A stretch of DNA of 64,000 nt, taken from positions 8,454,001 through 8,518,000 of the forward strand of contig CM028923.1 of the NCBI GenBank assembly GCA_016801845.1, in the 5' to 3' direction. This document shows positions 12,345 to 24,112 of the stretch, one piece after another. The stretch is from Polydactylus sextarius (Eukaryota > Chordata > Actinopteri > Polynemidae). Within the stretch, counting starts at the first letter, position 1; the number at the start of each line of letters is the position of its first letter. Below the pieces are notes generated by a model, which was given only the letters and a program-made list of their open reading frames with translations, was not told the origin of the DNA and made no database searches. Both the position numbers and the translations under genes were made by a program.

Positions 12345-12510
12345 CCTCTTCTCTGCCATCTGATTAATTAAGACTTGAAAGGGGCCCAGTGGCAGCAGTT
12401 TTAATTGTGGTAATTGGGGTTAATAAGGTGCCATTACACGCGCTGATCACAAGTATTGTTTCATGCAGACGGGCAAATTGAGCGGGGTTAAACACGATGG
12501 TAACAGGGAT
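12345..12510. promoter_or_regulatory. Candidate conserved non-coding element, homeodomain-site cluster
   Basis: Four homeodomain-type words lie within about 65 bp: TTAATTAA at 12364-12371, TAATTG at 12402-12407, TAATTG at 12411-12416 and TAATAA at 12421-12426. The rest is unique sequence. This density resembles a homeodomain-responsive enhancer core; function is inferred. Confidence 0.45.
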
Positions 12511-13900
12511 GGAAGGAAAGGAGGAAAGAGGTGATGGGGTGGGGGGACTTGGCAGTCATACATGCCACTTGTTTCTGCATGTTAACACCATGTTGCCCCT
12601 GTCAGAAACAGAAAGGCTAATATAGCGGAAACTACTGGTGATGGTTTTTAGCTAATTACGAAACTGTCGTTTTTTTTTTGTTTTTTTTTTAAACTTGGAA
12701 TTGCAGTTTCTGTGATTCAAAGTCAGAGCCGGTGGTTTAAAATATGAACATTAAACAAATTTAAAATGAGCATGTTTGACTTAAATGTCTTATTCCAACC
12801 TGTATCATCTTTATCAGCGTCATCAGAAGATGAAAATGCAGCTTGAGCATCAATCAGAAAGCAAATGCATTCTCATGTACCACATGTAAACATTCTCTAT
12901 CATATTCACTACCATAGAATGAAAATGAATTAAATTAATATACAATATTTTTCAGTTCACAACAAGAATTATTACGCTTAAGCCATTTAAGCCTGTTGGG
13001 AAAATTGGCATCTATTGTTCCAAACTTTAAAAGGGGAACTCTTTCCAACATCAGCCAAAATCAATAGCGGCAGTTCTCAACTGATCATAAACATTTGATC
13101 TAATTAAAATAAAAGCGTAACACAGGTAAAGTGAAATAGTTCGTCCATGCTGATTTTGCTTTTCAGCTTCCCTGGAATCTACACAAAGTTTTTCTGTTAT
13201 TCTCCCACCTAGTCACCAAAAACAACACCTCACTGAACGGGTGACGCTGTTCATGTTCTCTCCATCCTTATAAAACTGTCACATTAAATGACATGCTGAT
13301 AGAACAGCCTGATAATAAATGATGATAAAAAACAAACATTTAAGGACATGGAGTAAATCCATTCTATTCTTCTTACCACAGTTGTGAACTTCTGATTTAA
13401 AGCATTAACACTTTCTTTATGACTGAGAACTTTTGATACAAAAGCAAAAAAAAAAAAAAAAAAACGGATTCACCATCACTTTTTTAGATTTTATTCAACT
13501 AAGGCTGCTTTAAAACTAACATGTGAAAGTGAACTGTGCCAGTGCCTGCTAATCATTTGTCACACAGACATGAAAAGGACCAAGTTCAATTCGACACATG
13601 ACAAAGTAGACAAAAAAAAATACTCACCATATCTGACAAAAGTGACATATTTTGTGCTGACATTTGTGGTTTAAATTACGGCAATATGGATTCTACATTA
13701 AACATCCTCAAGCACTTGTTAGGCTCTTGAGTGTCCGTCATTTAATTTTTTTTTCTCATGTTCGAAGTTGCGAACATCCAGAATCTATGTCAGAAAACAA
13801 TGAACTGCATTACAGCCCCCCACAGCCGCCACCACCACTGTGGCAAGTCATTTTGGGTGTGCCTGAGTGACTTGAGCTAACGTGGCAAAGCTCTGTGGAG
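12511..13900. other. Unassigned AT-rich sequence
   Basis: Long AT-rich stretch with T homopolymers at 12670-12690 (one G inside), a 19-nt poly-A at 13446-13464 and a shorter A run near 13612-13620. No protein-like frame, hairpin or regulatory cluster stands out. Confidence 0.55.
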
Positions 13901-14690
13901 TGTGTCTTCTTCACCTGCTGACAGCCGGCGGAGAGAAAGAGAGGGAGGGAGAGAGAGGGAGACAATAACGGGGACAGGGAACAAGCCCGAGACTGAGCGA
14001 GACAGACAAAAAAAAAAAAAAAAAAAAAAAAGGAAAGCGAAAAGACGGATCATCCCTGGTGGTGTTGTGCTGTCCTGTGGTCTACCTTTCTGTCAGGTTG
14101 CCCAGTGGAGAGACGGAAGAACGCCAGGCCAATTAATCAAAGTCAGATGTGGCTGGATGCCTGGAGTCACTCATGATCCCTGTTCAGCCCCTCCCCACCA
14201 CCCCCTCCCAACAACACACACTGACACACACACACACACACACAAACACACACAAACACAGCCTTTTCATCTCTTTTTTCTTCTATTTCTTTACCTGTCT
14301 GTGTCTGGTTGCTACAGCTTAAAGGAGTGTTTCAAGAGCACTACCGTATGCCTACCCACACACACACAAAGCAACGACACATTCACACTCTCACACCGAC
14401 TTATATCCTCTTGCACACAAACATGAACACACATATACACACTGTACCTTTGATAATAGCCATATACTCAAATATTAACAATCAAATGGTCCTGTGAAGA
14501 GGTTGACCGACAGAATGTCCTCACTTAGCATGATTTTACTAATCTTTATACTGAGGTACACATCTGCTTTCAAGAACACAGCCACATCCACATCAGGTGA
14601 TAGTTGAGTCAAGTCTTTTCAGCAGGATGTAAAACAGTGAGCACTTCCTTCCCCTGTGACCTCAAAATGCACAGATCATCTCCCTTGCTT
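13901..14690. other. Unassigned sequence with GA, poly-A and CA repeats
   Basis: A purine-rich block (13930-13975), a 24-nt poly-A at 14008-14031, and CA arrays at 14214-14260 and near 14358-14370. The window's longest frame (174 codons, 13902-14426, +) is a chain of these repeats read as Arg/Glu, poly-Lys and Thr/His and is not a gene. Confidence 0.65.
14214..14260. repeat. (CA)n microsatellite
   Basis: CA array interrupted by CAAA units near 14243-14256. Simple repeat only. Confidence 0.9.
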
Positions 14691-15380
14691 CTACTTGAAT
14701 TTGTCAAAGTGGCACTTTTACTTGAGAGAAAGTTTAAGAAACAGCGGATTTAGAGGCACCTTGTCGTCTCTTGATGTCTCGTCAGGCACAGTGCCTACCT
14801 CAACAGTTTTTTCTGACTCATTTACACTGCTGCCGAAATACCGTGAGTCTTCACACAGTACAAAAACACTTATACAATATAAAAAGGATAATTCTTTTTT
14901 TGGGGGGTGGGGGTAAATGCACATCTGGGCAACTGTGTTACATTAATTGCATGACTGAGTTTTTCATGAAGTACGTTTCTGTACTTTTTTCTACCACTTT
15001 TCTCACAATCATTAAAATGCATTGTCCTCATCTTTACTAACTGTGGCAGATGAGATGGAAATGTCAGGGACAGTCATGTGTCTCGTGCAATAAACAAGAT
15101 CTGGCCGTTTGCTTTCACCCTGACAGCGACAGTGACAAGGACACGATGGCTTCTTGTGCATTAAGCGATGACGAAAAAGCACCAGATGTAACACAGGTCA
15201 CCAAGATGAGCTGCGTCCAAAAGAAGATGAAACACAAAATGAAAAATATCCACTGTCAGAAGGAGTTATTTAGCTCAGGAATAGATATACAAAGCTATAC
15301 TGTGTATATGCAGTTTGTGTCTTTCAAGGTCCACCTGTTGGTCGGGCTGTTGCTCTTTATTTAAAAAAAAAGCTACCTAT
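14691..15380. other. Unassigned sequence with a Cys-containing open frame
   Basis: Mostly ordinary sequence. A 104-codon plus frame at 15050-15364 starts with four cysteines spaced C-x4-C-x2-C-x7-C, loosely like the Cys-rich tails of some DNA transposases, followed by an acidic Ser/Asp stretch. There is no upstream catalytic region, so it is not annotated as a gene. Confidence 0.4.
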
Positions 15381-17244
15381 CTGATCAGTGAAGGCCTGTT
15401 TAAACTGAAATTTCAAATTGCTTTAGACATGTTTTAGATTCAACACAACAGATGATTGTTTATTTCAATTCTGTCCTTGACAAAGTGACAGCTCTGCCTG
15501 TTGAACAGCTTGTTAACTGCCCACATTTTCATTGAACTACCATTTTGAAAATGAAAGACGCAGGCCTCCAAGTGACAAGATCCTTTGGGCTCGTATCAAT
15601 TAACTACAGCGTCCACAATCTGACTCCATACAGCAACGTGTGTGTTTCATTTCAAACATTCAGTATCTCTTTTTCTACTCATTTCCTGTTTGCGTCACAT
15701 TAAATATATTTGCCCACAGTAATGTTACATTTCAATGAAACTAGAGTCGATGCTGCTTCCAGGCCCAGAGGCTGCACCACTCAAAGTTTTACCCAAAGTT
15801 CAGCAATATTTTAATAGAGTAAGCATAGCTGGTTTTGACAGCAGCCAGTTTATCAGACGCTGTGCCCACCGTACACACCATATTTAAGTTTGCTTTGCAG
15901 AGCATCCATCTGATCACACATATGGCTGTCACAGCAGTTATTTTTACCAGCCGCGACAGCAGGGATGGCATTGTTTTCACCTTGCGAGTGTGTATGTGTG
16001 TATGTGTGTATCATAATGGCAAAATATGGTCTTGGAGACACCTACTATAGCAGGAACTAGTGGTTTTGAGTACTTTGGCAGGTGTTTATATGTATGTCTG
16101 TGGACAGATTTTGTCACTGCGACAGTGTCACAACCGTGCAAGATACAGTCACAAAACTTTGCAGGCCTGTGGTTAAGATTAAGATAAAGACTGAGTGAGA
16201 AGTTTGGTATGGCCCACAAGAATCTAGAAATCATGTAATAATGTAGTAATAACTACTGGGGACTTGTAATATCTACATGTTGCTGTGTCATGGCTGGTGT
16301 AATCCCATCGCAACACAGACTAGTGTTATTTGATCAAAGACTTCAATCAGCTGTAGTAGGGTACGCTGGTGACACAAAGAAAATAGATTACAGCTGACTG
16401 CAACTTGGAATTCAGGGGAAATAAAACTATGATTATTATATAAATGTAAAGTGACAAGAGCACAGGCACCATCCTGCACCTTCAACTGTGTTTGTCCTGC
16501 TTCATCCATTTCTCCTTTTTTCTCCTTTTCCTCTCTCACCTTCATGTCTTCTCTCTCTCTCTCTCTCCCCTTTTTTGCTCCTTTCTCCTTTTCTCAATCC
16601 TCCCTTCATGACGTGGGCCCCAGATGAAGCTCTAATGGAGTCTACAGGGAGCCAGCATTTACCACATCTGAAGCGAACAGGCAGGTCTCTTCTGCTTTCT
16701 GTCCCACCGAGGGCTTCCCTCTCTTTCCCTCTGTGCTTCCCCTCTATTACCGCCATCTCCAACAGCTTCATCTGCAGAAAGCCCACAACGCTCCACCGTC
16801 TGCCCCGGTGAGCTGTGCTAGCCAGTACTGGTTTTTATTCTGCCTCCCTTTGATTTGTGCCAATATTCAACAAGCTCCCTCCTTTTGTGAAGGCACTTCC
16901 AAGTCGACTGATTTAGACAGAGATAACAGCGCATGCCAAGCTGGTGGGGTCTACATAGCTATGTGGTTGCAGGAGAGAAAAAAAGAGAAAAAGAAAGGGG
17001 GAGAAAAGCCACATCAGCTGTGACAGCATTCCATGATCCTCTACAATGCAGCCATTGGTGTGTATATGTGCTTTTTCCACATCCTTGGTATCAACGCAGT
17101 CAACTCTAGTTGCACTGGGTGGTTTGGGGTGTAATGCACACAACTTTTCTGCATCAACCCCCCCAAACAGCAAGTGGTGCAGAACAATAGCAAGTGAATC
17201 TGACGGCGACCTACTCTAGATAGAGTGGGGCCGTGCAAAACAGA
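15381..17244. other. Unassigned sequence with a pyrimidine tract
   Basis: Mixed non-coding DNA with a short TGTGTATG region near 15987-16010 and a pyrimidine-rich tract at about 16498-16606 with CT runs. Frames of 107 and 94 codons on opposite strands cover the same tract and are artefacts. An A/G-rich patch lies near 16975-17005. Nothing else is recognisable. Confidence 0.5.
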
Positions 17245-17475
17245 CAATGACCTTTAAAAGACAATATGCTAATAAATAGCCGTGGCGAGGGCCTCGGCAC
17301 TCCACACAAAGGGACCTTGGGAAACCGGCAGAGTTTTAATCAGGTGCGGCTTTTTTAAAAAGAGCCTGTGGCCACATAATTGATCCCAAAAGGTAGGTCC
17401 CCACACAGAACCTTGGGATGCCGTTCTGTTACTATAAAGAACTAATAGCACTCTTTGTTTTGCTCTCCGGGAGGA
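17245..17475. promoter_or_regulatory. Candidate conserved non-coding element
   Basis: Unique block with TGACCTTT (nuclear-receptor half-site type) at 17248-17255, a CAGGTG E-box at 17341-17346 and TAATTGAT at 17377-17384. It has more C+G than its flanks and no simple repeats. Confidence 0.4.
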
Positions 17476-17712
17476 TGGGGAGATTTAAATCTACTGTATA
17501 TTCTTGTGCTACAAAGGCCACAAATGGTAAGCATTTTAATGATGAAAATGTTTTGATGTCTTACACCTACTGAATATGGAAGAAGGACGGGTGTGTGTTT
17601 TGCCCCTCCAGTGACGATGCATAGGCAAACAGCCTGGCCAAGATAAAAAGGCAAAGTAACGGAAGAAAAAAGTCACTGAATCAGTGTTATTACTGATTTG
17701 GTTGAGAATAGA

Positions 17713-17748
<36 letters not shown>

Positions 17749-18959
17749 GGAGGATTGTTAACTTTTATACCAAAAGTGCCCTCCTTGGCTAAATCTGCTG
17801 CTATTGCTGCTGCAGCCATTTTGCCTGGAGTCGTGAGAATAAGTCACTGTATTAGAATTCCATCAGCATTTCTGTCACTCCCATAGTAAAATATGCACAA
17901 ACCCACACACACATTCACACACATACAATGTCTAAACTGACTATAATGCCAGGATACAATGTTGTTCCATAAGTTAAAAAGAAAAGCAAATGATTGGCCA
18001 TTCCTATGTTACACTTCAATATAAAACATCTTGAGAGGGGAGACGAGTTATCCCTAAAACAATTAATCTCCTCCTTCCCCTATGGGTCCTGCCAATGATT
18101 TAGCGATAAAGATGAGATAAATGAGCATGGAGCCTGCCAGTGGTTTCAGTGGCTGCCAAAATGCTGTTCTTGACTACAGTTAGTCGAAGCTTTTGTCTGC
18201 CACCGCAATGTAAACACATGTGAGCCCTTGGCAGGGGAAAACACATCTTAGCTAAACTGTGGTTTACACTGATTACAGGCTTGCAGATGCTGCAGATTCT
18301 GTCAGAGAAAAACATCACATGAGGAGAGATCCTCTGACTTCCAGTTGTCAGGTGAAACCACAGCGGCCTGCTCCTGGCAGTGCTGGCTCTGCTTATATTG
18401 GCTCGGGTGTAAAGTAAGCTTAAACACAGAGCGGCGATCTGTTGTTTGTGACACAGCTGCCACAGTTTCTATGCTCAGTTTAACGGTTTTTGAGATTAAA
18501 CTCCAAACAAAGAGGGTTCTCAAATTTGCTATTTTGATACTGGCTGCTTTGGTGGAATAGGACAAAACTTCCTTGTCCAACTATTGTACACAAAGAAAAA
18601 AAAATCATGGGCTGTGGTTTTAAATGTCTGCCCTCTATATAACTGAGGGAGTGGTCTCTGGAAAATGAAAATGAATCAGGTAATTTCATTACACTTTCCA
18701 GTGCTTTATAGAGATCATCTTTCCCAGCTGGGTAAACGCATCACACGCAGCACAAACATCAACTTATATGTGAAATATTACACCGATCAAAGCACGATAC
18801 CCCAATTTATTCCTTGCGAGTACAACATAAACATTGAGGAGAGAGCAGAGCAAGAAATCAAAAATATTTTTCAGTGGCGCGAATGAATAGCAAGAATGAA
18901 GCCAGTACTGGAAGACAGACTCAAAACATTACTTTTCGATTTGGAATAACAGTCAAATC
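17476..18959. other. Unassigned sequence around a TG microsatellite
   Basis: Ordinary non-coding sequence with a pure TG array at 17715-17746 and a short CA segment near 17903-17927. The frames in 18100-18886 (up to 92 codons, both strands) show no domain. Confidence 0.5.
17715..17746. repeat. (TG)16 microsatellite
   Basis: Sixteen uninterrupted TG units followed by a G run. A pure array of this length is normally polymorphic. Confidence 0.95.
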
Positions 18960-19560
18960 ACATCAAATTACCTCGTCCAAAAAAAGCAAAGAGCCAGGTT
19001 TGCTTGCTGTCTAATTCATCAAACTTGAATAAGTGATGTAAAGCTTAATGAACATCGCATACCATCCATTTTGTACCAGGTCGACAACTAAACGTTTCCT
19101 TTATTGTCACAGGATTAATGGACAATATTGTTTCTCCCACAATTTTCAAATTAACTAACGCTCCCTTTAATTGTCAGATTGAAAATCCAAGGACAGAGCT
19201 CTTTCACAGAGCCTCTATAATGCTAACATAGCGCCTTGCCTCCAAACCATCCCATAAAATCCCATCGCTGCACTTAATTGTTCAATATGAAGCCAAAGCA
19301 TCTGAGGTAATTCAAATGTCTTTCTCCGATGAATATGTGCAATTGTCCTCTTTCCCTATTCTAATTTAATGCCATCTGGGGAAGGTGATTGGCTCTGTGT
19401 TGCCATTGCTGCCAACCGGGGTCAGCCTAACCATCAAGCGCTGTAATTGAGTAGTTAGTGGCAATTTTCTCCCCTAATTTCCATCTGCAAAATCCGGGCC
19501 TGGCATGGCAAATAGCACATTACACAGGCGCGATTGTGGCAAAGTGTAATAACATCGTTT
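18960..19560. promoter_or_regulatory. Candidate long conserved non-coding element rich in SOX-type cores
   Basis: About 600 bp of unique sequence with no simple repeats. ATTGT occurs on the plus strand at 19103, 19127, 19170, 19277, 19342 and 19533, and ACAAT (same core, other strand) at 19122 and 19139. The pair at 19122-19131 forms the palindrome ACAATATTGT. Several cores overlap TAATTGT, so homeodomain and SOX factors could share them. This is the strongest candidate element here; conservation and activity are inferred. Confidence 0.5.
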
Positions 19561-19656
19561 CCACAGTTTGAAAACTTCCCCTGAACAAATGAGAATCATT
19601 GCAGTACATGTCATTTCAAAAACTCCTTCCTTCCCCCTGCACTCCTCCTTGATCTC

Positions 19657-19737
19657 ACACACACTCGCACGCACACACAGACACAGACACACAGACACAC
19701 AGAGACACACACAGACACACACAGACACACACACACA

Positions 19738-19768
<31 letters not shown>
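19657..19768. repeat. Compound (CA)n / CACAGA microsatellite
   Basis: Interrupted CA and CACAGACA units pass into a pure CA array near 19739-19768. Reading frames on both strands over this segment are artefacts. Confidence 0.95.
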
Positions 19769-19771
<3 letters not shown>

Positions 19772-19844
19772 TTCTCTCTCACAAACATGTAAGAAAACAC
19801 ACACTGGGTTGAGACAGCACAGAATGAAGAATGTGGTGACGTCC

Positions 19845-20060
19845 CATTAACATATAGATAATTAGCTGCTCCAACCGCAGCCCTCCCTTCAACACCCTAA
19901 TCCCCTGACAAAGCCTCTGACTCGCACTATCACAAACACCATGTTGACACTGATGCAGCTCTTAGGAGGCCATCTTGTTTGGCTTATTCACCATGACACA
20001 CTTCTATCAGACAAAGATGAAGGAGGTGATGATTTATGAGGGTGTAATCCATAACCAATG
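19845..20060. promoter_or_regulatory. Possible conserved non-coding element
   Basis: Unique block starting with GATAATTAGC (TAATTAG at 19859-19865), of even composition and repeat-free. Motif support is moderate. Confidence 0.3.
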
Positions 20061-20528
20061 CCATTCCTTGTGTATTTTCTGGGAGAAAAAGCTGGGGTGG
20101 AGTTGTAAACTAATGGACCGGCAGGTTTGAACACTGCAAGTTGATAACTTTGGCTGGGAGATTTATGGTGATCGTAAAGCTACGTCAGGGACAAAAGAAG
20201 AGTGGAAATACGAGTCGGACTACAAATGTCTAGGTTATCACAGAGAATTTTACCCATATGCCGTACACACAGACACATGCAGGCACACAAAGGGCTTTAT
20301 ATTCCCAGTTTTATCATGTGGATGTAAATGCTTTATTCAAACTGATAATGAAATGATCTTTCTCAAGAAATGTGAAAGGGATGATTTTAAGAAAATGTTA
20401 TTTGGAGTAATACATTAAGCACTGTCGACTTGAGACACGATTTTCCCAGTAACATAAATTCGATTTTATAACTCTAGACTCCCTGCTTTTCCCTCATCTC
20501 TTCTCTTCCCTCTTTTTTTTAACATTTT
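20061..20528. other. Unassigned sequence
   Basis: Mixed sequence ending in a T-rich tract near 20502-20520. No frame, repeat or motif cluster is noticeable. Confidence 0.5.
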
Positions 20529-20830
20529 GTAATTACTTTGACACACTACATCAAAAGCGAAGTAATAATAGTTGTAATTTAATCTATTCACACAAGTCAT
20601 TTTCATAAACTCCTGCCTCTCCCTGCTTAATGTGCATTTCATTCATTATTGATCACGCACTGATGATGTGGTAATGACAACGGCATTGTTTTTTCTCCCT
20701 CCTTTTTTCTTTTCTTTAAATGTAGACCTTGTGATTCAGGGTTTTCATTACAGGCAGCACACCGGGCCTCTGGATTATCAAGGGCAAACAAAAGATAATT
20801 AACATGAGGAGGGATGCGGGACTGTCACCC
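20529..20830. promoter_or_regulatory. Candidate conserved non-coding element
   Basis: Starts with the palindromic GTAATTAC at 20529-20536 and ends near AGATAATTAA (TAATTAA at 20796-20802). A TTGATCACGC-type stretch lies near 20648-20657. A pyrimidine/T tract at about 20688-20718 splits it into two parts. Confidence 0.4.
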
Positions 20831-21759
20831 CCACCCTGAGTACCACCACCATCACAACCACGAATCCCACCTTCCCCCGCCAGTTTGACACCAACCTTCT
20901 ACAAACTGTTCTCAAGGTTCACTACATCCTGGTTCTTTCCATACGCCGCGTAGCTCCCTTTCAGTCAAACAACGTAATTACCGAGGGCTCTCCTTTCACT
21001 AATCTCTCCATCTCCTCCCTTCTCTCCACCTCTTATAGTGACAGAGATGAAGATAGTGAGGATGTGAACAAGATCTCTTCCTCTCGAGGTCATAGTTAAA
21101 ATTAAGACTAGGACAAAGATGAAAACACAACACAATGATTTCATTATCCATTGCAACTATTAAGATTCTTGAGTAAATACGACTGCAAAGTGCCTTTGTA
21201 ACATTTACATTTAAGCTTTGACATGACATTAATTTACGATGGCTTATAGTTTACAATGATTACGGTGATATTTCAGTTTCTAGATCACAAGCAGAGAAAA
21301 ACAAGAGAAATGGCCCCACAACAAATAAAGAAAGCGTCATACAAGAGTAAAAAGAACAGTGAGGGAGTGATAGATCGTAGAGGGCATTGTTCAACAATTT
21401 CTCAGCTTTTGATAAGTAATGGATCTCACATTGCGTAGCTTAATTCACCGACTGCAGATATAAATGTGGGAAAAAAATGTCTATACTGACGTGTTTCTCT
21501 CTTCTGGTGTAAACCTCCAAACTGAGTACAGTAAGAATACAATATTTACGTGTTATGGTGCAATGAAGCCTTTTCTTTGCGTTAACATAAAGTCACAGCT
21601 GCTGTCCAGTCCATCCATCCATCCATCTATCCACCCGTACACCGACCTGTCTTCCTGTCTATTCACCTCACTCACTCACTCCTGCCACACAACCAAAGAC
21701 CACAGCAGTCTGTGACTACTCGGAGTGAAAGCCAAGGATTTTTATTAAGGAGTAGGGAC
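20831..21759. other. Unassigned sequence with a CCAT array
   Basis: Mixed AT-rich DNA. A short CCAT tetranucleotide array lies at 21611-21627 with decayed units after it. Frames in 20965-21715 are not protein-like. Confidence 0.5.
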
Positions 21760-22270
21760 AGCATTCATTTTTTAAAACCTCCTCAATAAAATATCATACG
21801 GTCGCTCCACATTCCTCAGAATTATAATGACATGAATATTTAAATTTAAATGCATTCCGAGCACGCCGGTTTTCTCTTCTTCACGACGGCATCAGATCTC
21901 ATTTTCTACTTAAGCTCCTCCATCATGTTTATGCATATCCACATGCATGATACATATCTCGTTTTTTTTTTTTTTTTAAAGCTCCTTAATGCAGGCCTGA
22001 TAATTTTGCTTGACTTTAATGGGGAATGACTCCTCATTGGCAAGCTTTTCTCTTTAAGACAAAAATAAAAAAATATGATCAAATGCCCCTTTCATGTGGA
22101 ACAGAGGCTGTTTTTGAAACTTCTTACTCGCTTTCTCCCTCTGTTGCCTCATCTGTGAGTAAATAGATCAAAAAAGGAGGCGCAACTTTATACTCTAGTT
22201 TTGAAGCATTCTGTAATTGGACACACTTAATTGATATCCCTCAAGCCCATAATTATAATGTAAAAAGAAA
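21760..22270. promoter_or_regulatory. Candidate conserved non-coding element
   Basis: AT-rich high-complexity block with three ATGCAT words (21850-21855, 21931-21936, 21943-21948), an ATTTAAATTTAAAT stretch at about 21838-21851, and a T homopolymer at about 21962-21977 dividing it. The ATGCAT set suggests POU-type input; the call is inferential. Confidence 0.4.
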
Positions 22271-23040
22271 GTGAAGGAAACCACTCCGCTATCATGGAAA
22301 TGCTATTTTACTTTTTTAAATGAATGAATACTTGATGAAAAATATGTCAGAAATCAAAAAGAAATTAAGTTTATGATGCATTTTCACTGAAGAATGGCAA
22401 GTATTGATGGGTAATTTTGGTGTGTATCATTATGTTCGATAATGGAGTCCTTGTGAAACTGGAATGGACCCTTGTGAGTTTCGCTCTCTGGGAGCTCGTA
22501 TTCTCTGATCTCTCCTCCTCCCTGACAAGGAGATATCACTTCCTTCCCTGATGGAGAGCGAATGGTACGCAGATAAGACTTTGTCATCTACAGTATGTCT
22601 TTTTTGACACACTGAAGATGACTAGGTTGGACTCCAGGAGACGGTTAATTGAAAGAGACATTAAAAACTCACTACTGTCAATCCGTATCTCTGTTTTTTA
22701 CAGATATAAATGATTTCCAAGATCTTACAGCTGGTGCTGGTATAAAATGAATTCCAGTATTTACATTGAGAGTCGAGCAAAATTAATTTTAGATCCACTG
22801 AATCTAAATGATTGAACTATGAATATAGGAGGAAGGATTGTGTGTGTTTTTTAACAAATTGTTTTAATCAAGATAGTATATCTCAAAGTTATGAATATAA
22901 AACGATGAAATTGATATATTTCCATTGCAACTGATCACATAATGGTCAGTGGAGGAGGTCAGTATAAGAAACAGAAAGGGATATAAAGATATAACATAAT
23001 TCATCTTCCTGCCTGGCAACCTGTTGAGCAAACGAGTTCC
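22271..23040. other. Unassigned AT-rich sequence
   Basis: AT-rich DNA without simple repeats of note. Overlapping minus-strand frames at 22384-22612 have no domain. A small inverted word (CCTGACAAGG) lies near 22522-22531. No function can be assigned. Confidence 0.45.
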
Positions 23041-23086
23041 ATGTCACAAGAGATCATCTTTCTATCCGCTCCGTCTATGCAGTTCG

Positions 23087-23126
23087 ATCTCACTCGAGTG
23101 CCAGAGCTCTGGCACTTGAGTGAGAT
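23087..23126. repeat. 40-bp near-perfect palindrome (20-bp arms, one mismatch, no spacer)
   Basis: The left arm (23087-23106) and the reverse complement of the right arm (23107-23126) agree at 19 of 20 positions; the odd pair involves the tenth base from each outer end. The centre is GAGCTC, with no loop. Chance expectation for such a structure in 64 kb is a few in a million under equal base use. It could form a cruciform or be the scar of a templated repair event; no flanking terminal repeat marks it as a mobile element. Confidence 0.85.
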
Positions 23127-23200
23127 AAGGAGAAATGGCGAGGTTAAAATTAAGGACACAGCACCTAGGGCTTCAGCCATCAGAGCTGTCACACATATGC

Positions 23201-23799
23201 AAGAGCCAAAAGGACTAAATGTTCCAGTGTGGACAAATGTGTCAAGACTTAATTTACACTATTCTTCTCAATGGAGACTTATCTCTTTCCTTCTCCATTT
23301 GCCCCCAAAAACTGATGCTACACAATGACAAGTGACCACGGTGGAATACTGAAGAGAGGATAGTCAACTCCATAATCACAGCACTATGCTCTTTATCTGT
23401 CACTGTGTCATGAACAAGAGGGAGAAATTTTCATCTGGGGAGACAGGAAGAGGAAAGAGACAGAAATGACACTTTTTTGCAATTCCTCTGCAGGTGCAGT
23501 GATATGAGGCTTCTATAGGGAGCTGAGCATGATGACAAGAGGGTAAAGAGGGCTGAGCAGGACCAAAGCGACGAGACCAATTTCACTGCTCTTGATCCCC
23601 TGACCCTGGAGCCCAGGGAGAGTCTCTCAGGGAGTCCCAACCGAGTGCGCAGGGGCCATGCGACTTTGAAGTTGGGACAGGGAGGCTGGGAGGTTGGTAC
23701 TGCAGATCGGCTGAGGACTGAAAAATACCGCTTAGTGTGTGCGTGTATGTGTGTATGCCCCCTGGTGTGTGTTTGTGCCTATGGAGAGGAGTGGGAGGG
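23201..23799. other. Unassigned sequence
   Basis: Mixed non-coding DNA with a purine-rich part near 23433-23470 and a TG-rich patch near 23737-23780. Frames on both strands (69-139 codons) lack domains. Confidence 0.5.
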
Positions 23800-24055
23800 T
23801 TTGAGGTAAATGACAGTAACATGGTCACATCCTTGGATGAAATGGTAGACGGAGGCAAATGGGGGTACTTGGCATTTCCTGTGCCGACAAGGCCAGCTTG
23901 TTTGTTGGTGCCTAATGAGCTCTCGGACTCCATTAATGAGAGGACTGAATCCATTATCATCATCATTTCAAAAGGAGGCCCTGGCTCTAAACAGCTCTCC
24001 ACATTAGCAGGACTTACCCTTGTTGCACCATTTGATCAGCAAAGGCAGCAGGGGT
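23800..24055. promoter_or_regulatory. Candidate conserved non-coding element
   Basis: Unique block with ATTAAT at 23932-23937 and a TCATCATCATT stretch at about 23956-23968. It stops abruptly at the CA array on its right. On the minus strand a good splice-donor-like word (CAAGG|GTAAGTCC) lies near 24014-24026, but no acceptor was found. Confidence 0.35.
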
Positions 24056-24056
24056 T

Positions 24057-24058
<2 letters not shown>

Positions 24059-24108
<50 letters not shown>
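24059..24108. repeat. (CA)25 microsatellite
   Basis: Twenty-five uninterrupted CA units. A pure array of this length should be highly polymorphic. Confidence 0.97.

Positions 24109-24112
<4 letters not shown>

Noticed and set aside
13902..14426. Longest open frame in the window (174 codons, +)
   Set aside because: It is a chain of a purine tract, a 24-nt poly-A and CA arrays; the product is Arg/Glu, poly-Lys and Thr/His repeats with no domain.
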